Below are positions 56,743 to 64,000 of a stretch of DNA of 64,000 nt, piece after piece. The DNA lies in assembly GCA_037178975.1 (NCBI GenBank), contig JASJZH010000004.1:2356001-2420000 (forward strand), written 5' to 3'. The stretch comes from Oscheius tipulae. Its lineage: Eukaryota; Nematoda; Chromadorea; Rhabditida; Rhabditidae. Both the position numbers and the translations under genes were made by a program. Within the stretch, counting starts at the first letter, position 1. Every line of letters starts with the position of its first letter. The notes under the pieces are model-generated. The model was not told the DNA's origin and made no database searches. It saw only the letters and a program-made list of their open reading frames with translations.

Positions 56743-58037
56743 ATGTTTTCAACTCGCCATAGACGATTACTTCTCTTTTCGAGGGACTGCTATCGTGGTC
56801 TAAGCACAGTCGCTCCAAGAAGAGTCGAGCCGACGGATTCGTTCTTTTGGCATGCGGAAGTAGGCCGTTTTCCCATCGAAATCCCCACAACAGTAGATCA
56901 CAGCTTTTACGAGGTCAGTGTTTACCGTTTTCTGGATTCACAAGCTGTTTCCAGTCCTACAGTGCACAACTTTTCAAAGAACTGTCTTTTGAACAAGAAG
57001 AACAAGTGGACTCCGTTCAAGTGCTACCAGACGATGAAATTTTGCATATTTATGGTCCTCCAGACCTGTCGCAAAGATTTAGCCAAGCTGTAGAACACAG
57101 TTCGTTTCTGTTTTTCTCACATGCAACCACATTTTAGACGATTCTCACGGCGTCAGCAAGAATTTTCTTCTGATGAGTAGAAAAGGCTATTCTACAAGGC
57201 ACACGGTCCGAGACTGGATAACTGCCGCCATAAAACAAAACTCGGATCGTCATGCGATTGTAAAGAGATGGAAGACGATCGCTACGACGGCAAAATCAAC
57301 AGAAGGTGTCGATATTTTGTGGGAACAGCTTTTCACGGACAAGCAGTCTCTTCCAACTCCAAACCTGTTAGGTATTTTGGTCATGTTCATTCACCCTCCA
57401 GTTTCTAGACGAAGTACTGTCGGTCTTGCGACAATTAGAAAACCCGCCGGATACATTAGCTCAATTGGTTTGCAGTTTAATCAGGGTAGAAAAAAGTGAT
57501 CTGGCAATGAAAATAGCGCTAAAGGTTAGTCTCTAATCAAGTTCGATTCTTAGTTTGCCCTGTTGCAGACCAGCTTAGTAGGATACCGTCTTTGGAGGCC
57601 ACTGATGCGGCTGAAGCAACAACGAGATCTCAAAGCAGTAGAAAAACTAGCTCATATTTTGTCCGAAACGGTGGTAGCAGAATTACATCAGAGGAAACGA
57701 CCAAAGGTATTGTCCACAGGCCTGTTCGAGAAATGTCCATTCAGACAGAACAAGCTCCTTCACCAGAAAAAGAAGTTCTACTCGTAGCGGTTGCCAATTT
57801 CATTGGTGAAAGTAGCCAGAGACCCACTAAAAGATATAAGAAACCGTCAGTCTTTCTCCAATTTTTGCGTACATGTTCTTCAGAAAACGTCTTCGCGTGA
57901 AGGAAACTGCTTTATTTATGATTCTCGAGCAGATTCGAGACACCTGGTACGGACTAGCAGAAGACGCGGCAGCCAGAGAACGATGCAATCAGTGGTGCTC
58001 CCACAACGGAGTCGAGCCGTACCCAACAAATAGCTAG
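56743..58037 (+). CDS. Putative mitochondrial protein, possibly PPR/mitoribosome related
   Basis: Seven exons (56743-56913, 56955-57099, 57138-57371, 57409-57524, 57569-57706, 57745-57845, 57884-58037) give 352 residues with all phases agreeing. The N-terminus MFSTRHRRLLLFSRDCYRGL is basic, hydroxylated and acid-free, as in a mitochondrial targeting sequence. The rest is helical with helix pairs of the kind seen in PPR-like proteins (DEVLSVLRQLENPPDTLAQL, SDLAMKIALK) and ends with WCSHNGVEPYPTNS. mS27-type mitoribosomal proteins came to mind, but no diagnostic motif was found, so the name stays open. Confidence 0.55.
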
Positions 58038-58112
58038 AAGTATAGGAAAAATCTTTATAATACTTTATACAATTAAAATTTTTTTTTTGTGGGTTATTTG
58101 ATGCTTTGCATA

Positions 58113-60134
58113 TTACAGCTTCAGCAGGATGGCCTGCTTGGCCGGCAGGATCAGCATCTGTTCGATATAGCTGACCTTGTCGCGAGGCTTCAGATCGGTG
58201 ATTCCGGAGGTGAAGGCGACCACCTCGGTCTTTCCAAGATCTCTGCCCTTGGGAATGTGGCCCAGACTGGTCATGTTGATGCTGGCCGGCTTATCGCCAA
58301 AGTTGAAGGCAGCCGTGAAGACCTGAATGCTTCGTTTTTGTATGAACAATGAGGAACTAACGGGTCCGACAGCGGTTCCGTTGACCATCTCGTAGCGCGA
58401 GTAGCTGATGACGTCTCCCTTGATCTCATCACGGACGGTTTCGCCGACGAGAAGAGCAGCCTCGCGTTGGCGAAGCTTGGCAAGCTTCTGGTAGAGCTTC
58501 AAGCCGGAATCGGCTAGTCCGTATTGGGTCTATAAGCACTTATTTAGTGAAACAAACAACAGTACCTGGTAGTTGTCACTGTCAGCAGCATCCTCGGACT
58601 CTCCGAAGAAGAGCGCGTCCTTGAAAGAGTCACTCGTGAACCCATGATGATCGTTGGCACGTGGAGTCCACTGCATGACTCCCTTCTGTCCATTCTTGTC
58701 GTTGTTCTTGAGACCGAGTTCCTGTCCGTAGTAGAGAGAAATGGCTCCGGGGAGAGTCAGCTGGATGAAGTTGAGCAGATTGGCATTTTCAGGGCTGAAA
58801 CGAGAGGCCAGACGATGGCTATCAGTGTTGGAGAACTGCCAGTAGGGAACGTAACCATCTGTCTGAAATTAGCCTAATGTTTTTGGATCCAATTTAAGAG
58901 TCACCTGATGACGTTGATAGGCCTTGTCGAGAGCTTCGTGTACGCAAACGGCCACTCCGGAACGGCAGTTAGTCTCGTTCAAGGCAGCAAAGTCACTGTC
59001 AATGACGTAGTGGAGATCTCCAGTCTCTCTGGCCTGGGCATGAATGTCCTCGAGATCGCGGAGGGAGGAGAATAGAACACTAAATCATTGATTTTTTTTA
59101 AAGGAAAAGGTGATATCCTACATCTTCTTCTCCTTGAGTTCATCGTGGTCATTTACGTACTCTTTGATCGATGAGGTGATGCCCTTCAGGCGGCCGAGAG
59201 CCTCGTTCACATTGGTCGTTCCGTCGGCATTGAAGGCGAGCTGACTGACGTGGTCGATGTGGAATCCATCTACTCCGAGATGGAGGAACTTCTTCACCGA
59301 ATCCATGATAACATTGTGAACACGTCCGTTGCTCCAGTTCAAGACGGGGAAGTCCTTGGTGGGATAGGCCAGGTATCTGAACAAGATTTTTATAAGCACA
59401 CTCAAAAACCACCACTTTTTGTCCTTCAGACTCGGATCAGAATAGAAGTTGTTAGACGTTTTCGTCTGATTATTGTTGACAGTCACGAAGTATTCCCATT
59501 TGCTCTCCTTGAACCAGGGATGCGAGATGGAAACGGAAGAGACGGGCAGATCCATGACCAAGAACATGTCCCTCTTGTGGGCAGCCTCAATGAGTTCCTT
59601 GAAGTCTTCCTCGGTTCCGTAGCGCCCGTCGACTTTGAGATGATCAACGACATCGTAGCTGTCGTAGAAGTTGTCCTTGGACGTCTGGAGAATCGGGGTA
59701 GGGTAGATGGTAGTGACTCCGAGCTTGCGGAGAAGATCAATCTTTGCCGTGACTCCCTTGAAGTCTCCAATACCGTCGCCATTCGAATCGTGGAAGTTCG
59801 AGGTCAGCAGCTGGTAGGAGATCTTCGTCTGCCACCACTCCGGCTTCTGCTTCTCGGCACATTTCGGAGAGAAGACGACGATTGCAATGGCCGTGACAAA
59901 CATGGCAATCCAAGCAAGCCAGAAGACGACGAAGAGGACAGTTCTGACAGAAATTTACTGAGAGAAAGGACCAAAAGCATACCTGACGGGCTTCCAAACG
60001 GGATCATTGCGATACTTTTCCAACTGTTCCTTGGTCAGACCGACGGACTTTGGCTCCAGCTCGAAGCTGACCTTGTCTCCGGCCTTCTCGAAAGTGGCCT
60101 GTCCACCCTCCATGAGGGCATCGGAGGCGGCCAT
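58113..60134 (-). CDS. SLC3A-type heavy chain of amino-acid transporters (4F2hc/rBAT-like)
   Basis: Minus-strand gene. A cytosolic N-terminus (MAASDALMEGGQ...LTKEQLEKYRNDPVWKPVR) leads into one membrane helix (FVVFWLAWIAMFVTAIAIVVF), then EWWQTKISYQL and an extracellular alpha-amylase (GH13)-like domain: NGDGIGDFKGV, a beta-3 block, LHLGVDGFHIDHV, and a C-terminal beta sandwich. These proteins are type II chaperone subunits that pair through a Cys with LAT-type light chains and carry them to the membrane. The GH13 region II has Asp in GFHIDHV, as in rBAT (SLC3A1) and amylases, rather than the degenerate 4F2hc form. The region III Glu is not seen, so an active enzyme is doubtful. In C. elegans the family is called atgp-1/atgp-2. 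Stop at complement of 58113-58115. Confidence 0.85.
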
Positions 60135-61422
60135 CTCTGCCTGAAAAGTTGTTTGTGAACAGAAAGTCTTATCAAGAGCTATTCGGGTAAGAAGAAACAG
60201 CAATCAATACAGGAAGAGGCTCCCGAAGTGCGATAAGACGATGATGTAATCCCCGCGACCCCGAAAACTAAAGGCCGCTGTCTGGTATGCATACGGCTGT
60301 ATAGGTGTTTACAGCCAATGTGTGAAAAGAAACGGGGAGGAGCCATAAGCAGAAGGGGATGGTGACAATTCGAGTATGTCATCAGACTCAGACGTTCAAA
60401 GAGCAAAACTATTTTAGCAACTATCTATTTTGTTCGGGTTTGGAACCGAAATGTTGGCACTAATTGCCGGGAGAAAACGACTATAGAGCTGAATCGATGC
60501 GACTCTGATGGGTGTGCGGCTGCGGAAATGCACACATTGAGGCTACGTTGTGGTTAAACAGACGAGTGCAGATCGCAGTAATAGCCAGTCGGTCATTAAA
60601 CATCTTCACGGACGAATAAATGCCTGGGAAGAGAGTATGCGAGTGACAAAGGGCTCTGCGGGCAGTGATTGAAGCGCGGCTGGAACGGACAGCCGCCAAA
60701 GATGACGCAACGGGGGCGGGCACTGGCTGCGCAACGTTTCCGAAACTGTTCTGTCTAGAGTCCAGACACTAGAAGAAAAGGTCAGAGACATGCGAAATGA
60801 GAAATTCAAGAAAGTAGATAAAACTGGCTAGAGGAGTCAGTCTATTGGGGTAAATGATTTACTAGACTCTTGACTGTTTGCTGGATAGGACCCTTCTCAT
60901 ATCTTTCGAATAAATTTCATCAGCAAACAACGAGAAAAAAACATTGACTTCCGATAAAACCAACTAAAATAAAATACAAGTAATGAAATTCAAATTGAAA
61001 AGATTTGCGCCACTCAGAAATTTGAACTTCAGAAGAAGAAAGGAGGAAGAAAAATAGGTATTTCCTCACACTGGAAAAAATGTTTAGCCGAATCCTACTC
61101 CTACTTCATTTTTCTCCTCTTTTTTTCGTGTCAAAGGACTAAATCATGAAACAGAGCGCGTTTTCTTGCGCAATTTGGCGGGGTCACTCCTAGTTTATAT
61201 AAACACGCGTCTCTATCGCTCTGTCAGCCTCAACACAAACTTCTGACTCAACGCCTCGATTTGGTCGCCTTTCTGAACTATTTCTACCAGTCTAATTATT
61301 TATTTACTGGAGTTGAGCTGGGACAACTGCATGACTAGCTTCTAAAACTCTACTTCCTCTTATTTATTCACGCCTGCATTTAGTGTATAATATGGTTGGT
61401 TGACCTCGTTTGTTTTTAGAGA
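60135..61422. other. Divergent promoter region between the SLC3A-like and VPS26 genes
   Basis: About 1.3 kb without a supported gene. A/T-rich in the middle, with a GC-richer patch near 60620-60730. The VPS26 side holds a TATA-like element. Confidence 0.35.
61194..61203 (+). promoter_or_regulatory. TATA-like element of VPS26
   Basis: TTTATATAAA, followed about 25 bases later by CTGTCAGCC, an initiator-like sequence. It is about 220 bases upstream of the ATG. A 5' UTR intron or outron ends at 61419. Confidence 0.35.
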
Positions 61423-62713
61423 ATGGGCATTAAGGCTATGCTTTTCGGCTTCGGTCAGTCAGCTGACATCAATATCAAACTTGACAATGAGGAATCGAGA
61501 AAGGTCAGTAGCTTTTTGTCTCAAACAGGAGGAACTGTCGCAGGTTGCCAAGATCCGAAGCGAAGACGGTCAGATGGGAACTCATTTTCTTTTCTATGAT
61601 GGCGAAACTGTTTCCGGGACAGTGAATATCGCTCTGAAGAAAGCCGGCCAGAAAATGGAGCATCAAGGCATCCGTATCGAGTTCATCGGCCAAATTGGTT
61701 CGTTTCTCCTCTCAAAACACATTTTTCGGTAGTAGCTTGTAATGTTCCTTAGTTCACATTTCACGGGTTCCACCAAAAACCTCAACTGTTCCAGTTTCAG
61801 AAGTTTACTACGACCGCGGCAATCAGCATGACTTCATCTCACTAACCAACGATCTAGCCCGTCCCGGAGAACTCACCGGCAATACCTCCTACCGATTTGC
61901 CTTCAACAACGTGGAAAAGCCCTACGAGTCATACACTGGGACGAACGTCAGACTTCGGTTAGTTTTTATCTTCAGCTGGAGAAACCATGCCTTCAGATAT
62001 TTCCTCCGAGTGACGATCGTCCGTCGCCTTTCCGATATTACCCGTGATATGGATCTCATTGTTCATACCCTTAGTGCCTATCCCAATACCGATTCGAATA
62101 TTAAGATGGAAGTGGGTATCGAAGACTGTCTCCATATAGAATTCGAGTACAATAAGAACAAGTAGGCCTTCAACAGTGTTGCCCAAAGACTAGCGTTTCA
62201 GATACCACTTGAGAGACGTGATCGTCGGCAAAATATATTTCCTCCTGGTCCGGATCAAGATCAAATATATGGAGGTTGCCATAATCAAGACGGAAAGCGT
62301 CGGATCGGGTCCGAATATCTTCCGTGAGAACGAGACCGTCGCCAAGTTTGAGATCATGGACGGTGCTCCTGTCAGAGGTATCTTCTATTTTTTTTATTCG
62401 GCTTTCCAATCTCTATTTCAGGCGAATCGATCCCTATTCGACTGTTCCTGGGCGGCTACGATCTGACGCCAACGATGCGAGATATAGGCAAGAAGTTCAA
62501 TGTGAAATATCTGCTGAATCTCGTTCTTGTCGACGAAGAAGATCGCCGTTACTTCAAGCAGCAGGTTTGTGAGCATTCTTCTCTTGTTATTCATCCACTT
62601 AGGAGGTAACTCTCTGGCGAAAGGCCGACTCTCCAGTGCGGAAAAACGAGATTGTTCCGGTCCACGATGTTCTCGCCACTGATCCTGAGCCGGTCACTGA
62701 GCAGGAAGCATGA
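61423..62713 (+). CDS. vps-26: Retromer subunit VPS26
   Basis: Seven exons (61423-61503, 61544-61697, 61795-61957, 61997-62161, 62202-62377, 62422-62564, 62603-62713) give 330 residues, the usual length. The arrestin-like fold is covered end to end by very conserved blocks: HQGIRIEFIGQI, PGELTGNTSYRF, VEKPYESYTGTNVRLRYFLR, IKMEVGIEDCLHIEFEYNK, YHLRDVIVGKIYFLLVRIKI, FEIMDGAPV, GESIPIRLFLGGYDLTPTM and YFLNLVLVDEEDRRYFKQQ-type sequence. VPS26 is part of the retromer core with VPS35 and VPS29 and recycles receptors from endosomes to the Golgi. The ATG comes three bases after a TTTTTAG acceptor (61413-61419), a typical trans-splice context. Confidence 0.96.
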
Positions 62714-63353
62714 AATCTTAGAGCCATTTTTTTGCCACGGATCAGACAGAAACTCACATTCATCATTGCCTTCTTCCTTCTAATATTATCCCTGTGAAAT
62801 ACTGTTGTGTTCGTTTTATAATCGAGATTATTCGCGTATGTATAGAAAAGAAATTCATCTCAAACATCCCCCTTCCACATACATGTCTGTCTGTGATCAT
62901 TTCAGTTTGTATAAAGAGTTTAATTTTTTCCTCACTGCCATGGGAATAAAATTAAGTGGATGCTCCAAAATATACCGAAAAGTGGGGAGAGTTTGAGCCA
63001 ATAAGCCCATTTGTTTGCGGACTGTGTTTTCCTTTTGCGGCGCAGACCGCCCTGTAGGTGTTACTCTCCATTCTCCTCCTCTGCTCACTTTGTCGCCCTC
63101 GGTTTGCATAGCCTGTTCAGTCACTTTCCACCCCCTGGCAGATAAGAGGCCCCATTTCTGGCAATATGATAGCATCCACGCAGCATTCCACGATAATACA
63201 GCTTGTTCGCTGCTCCTACCTCCCCGTTTTTCGAGGTCAAATTGAGACCATCCACATGCAATCGACTTTTTATGCGCCTCATCAAGGTTGCTGACCTCTC
63301 GCCCCATCCCCCCGAAACCAAATCACCCACAGTAAGCGAACTTGTTTCAGCTC
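62714..63353. other. VPS26 3' UTR and region before the MYO18-like gene
   Basis: No gene supported. Open frames here overlap in several registers without motifs. The next gene's ATG follows the acceptor TTTCAG at 63345-63350. Confidence 0.3.
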
Positions 63354-64000
63354 ATGTCAGCAAAGCCGCCCTTACCCCCGAAGCGGCATTTCAACCAGAT
63401 GGCCACAAATGGAGAGGCGGACCATGGCATCCGATTCATAGGTAATTCACGTGATCTATTTTTGTGACGAATCCAGTGAGTCAATGGCAACTAATCGATC
63501 TGGCTATTTTTTTTTTTGAAGAATAACGGAGATTTCAGCGAAACCAGCTGTCGTCCAGCCCAATTTGGATGGGGAGATTAAAAGTTTTGATATCCAGGGC
63601 TTGAAGCTGCCCGCATTGGCAGTAGTTCAGGTGAAAGTTCGTCAGCTGACGATCCAGAGGAATATCGCTGGTGAGTAGAAGTTGAAACAGGAATCTTACT
63701 CTTTACTCCAGGCGATTTCGGCTTCACTATTCGCCGAGTTCAATACCCAACAGGAACCCTTGGTGAATTGAGGACAGTTGTCTTCGTCGAGCCGACGAAA
63801 ATTACCTCGGGACCGCCGAGACCGGACGATGTGAGAAACAATCTTCTCCCAGGAGATGAATTGTTGGAAATTGGAGGCAGATCCGTCTCACAAATGTCCA
63901 GAGAAGAACTCCATGACTCAGTAAGGACAGCTGGAGCTACAATTGGTAGGTGAAGAGAATTGAAAAGTAGCAAATAAGTCCAGTTCTTCTCGTGAAAACA
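63354..64000 (+). CDS. Myosin XVIII-like protein, N-terminal part with PDZ domain (partial, runs off the window)
   Basis: Four exons seen (63354-63441, 63539-63670, 63712-63945, 63984-64000 and on), all phase 1 joins. The N-terminus is basic with Pro (MSAKPPLPPKR), followed by a linker containing LKLPAL and the RxLxIQRN-x-x-GDFGFTIRR entry into a PDZ domain (about residues 70-155). Other PDZ pieces are LLPGDELLEIGGRS and the SREELHDSVRTAG helix. The layout, including the charged FGFTIRR groove and RTVVFVEPT, is that of the PDZ domain before the motor of myosin 18A. The motor itself is beyond the window, so this rests on the PDZ alone. The ATG is three bases after a TTTCAG acceptor. A different PDZ protein is possible. 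Confidence 0.65.

Noticed and set aside
59250-60158. 302-codon plus-strand frame
   Set aside because: Antisense to the SLC3A-like gene, whose conserved domains and splice signals are on the minus strand.

Overview
This is a 64 kb piece of a compact, intron-rich animal genome. It carries no prokaryotic gene organisation. Most introns are 36-50 bases, nearly all are GT-AG, and acceptors are usually TTTCAG or TTTTAG. Several start codons lie only a few bases after such an acceptor with no upstream exon in view, which suggests spliced-leader trans-splicing or short 5' UTR introns. With the gene set (LAG-1/CSL, HLH-30/TFEB, PCTAIRE kinase, an MSP-domain protein, a UDP-glucuronosyltransferase, a C-type lectin and an F-box protein), a nematode is the best guess. 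PTPDC1-, MYO18- and FBXO7-like genes suggest one not close to Caenorhabditis, but the species cannot be read from the sequence.

Layout, left to right: 3' end of a PUS7-like pseudouridine synthase (1-293); FBXO7-like F-box gene (692-1966); PCTAIRE kinase with two first exons (3236-6881); COP9 subunit 5 (7373-9411); C-type lectin (10032-13759) with an intronless four-span membrane protein gene inside its first intron (11125-12036); cyclic-nucleotide-gated channel (13924-16362); SLC22-like MFS transporter (17099-19057) whose stop codon abuts that of a convergent repeat protein (19058-19768, minus); S1 serine protease (minus, 19958-20942); small membrane protein copy A (minus, 21859-22266); HLH-30/TFEB bHLH-ZIP gene with several alternative 5' exons (22749-33754); MSP-domain membrane protein (35457-36440); CSL/LAG-1 gene with two N-termini (37753-45850); PTPDC1-like phosphatase (46026-50554) with the whole BiP/GRP78 gene (minus, 47186-49361) in one intron; UGT (minus, 50778-52689); F-box protein (minus, 53043-54643); small membrane protein copy B (plus, 54959-55366); putative mitochondrial protein (56743-58037); SLC3A-type transporter heavy chain (minus, 58113-60134); VPS26 (61423-62713); and the 5' end of a myosin-XVIII-like gene (63354 to the window end).

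The genes do not form one pathway. Several act in protein quality control and trafficking (FBXO7, CSN5, BiP, VPS26) and several in signalling or transcription (PCTAIRE kinase, CNG channel, CSL, TFEB). The architecture is the most striking aspect: two nested genes, three genes with alternative promoters and N-termini, an inverted duplication of a whole small gene about 33 kb apart, a duplicated but broken CSL exon, directly abutting convergent stop codons, a GC-AG intron within a phosphatase active-site loop, and a few repeat families (tRNA-derived SINE-like copies, a hairpin MITE-like element, a dispersed repeat). Exon models were built by hand from splice signals and reading-frame continuity; where total coding length is given, it was checked to be a multiple of three.
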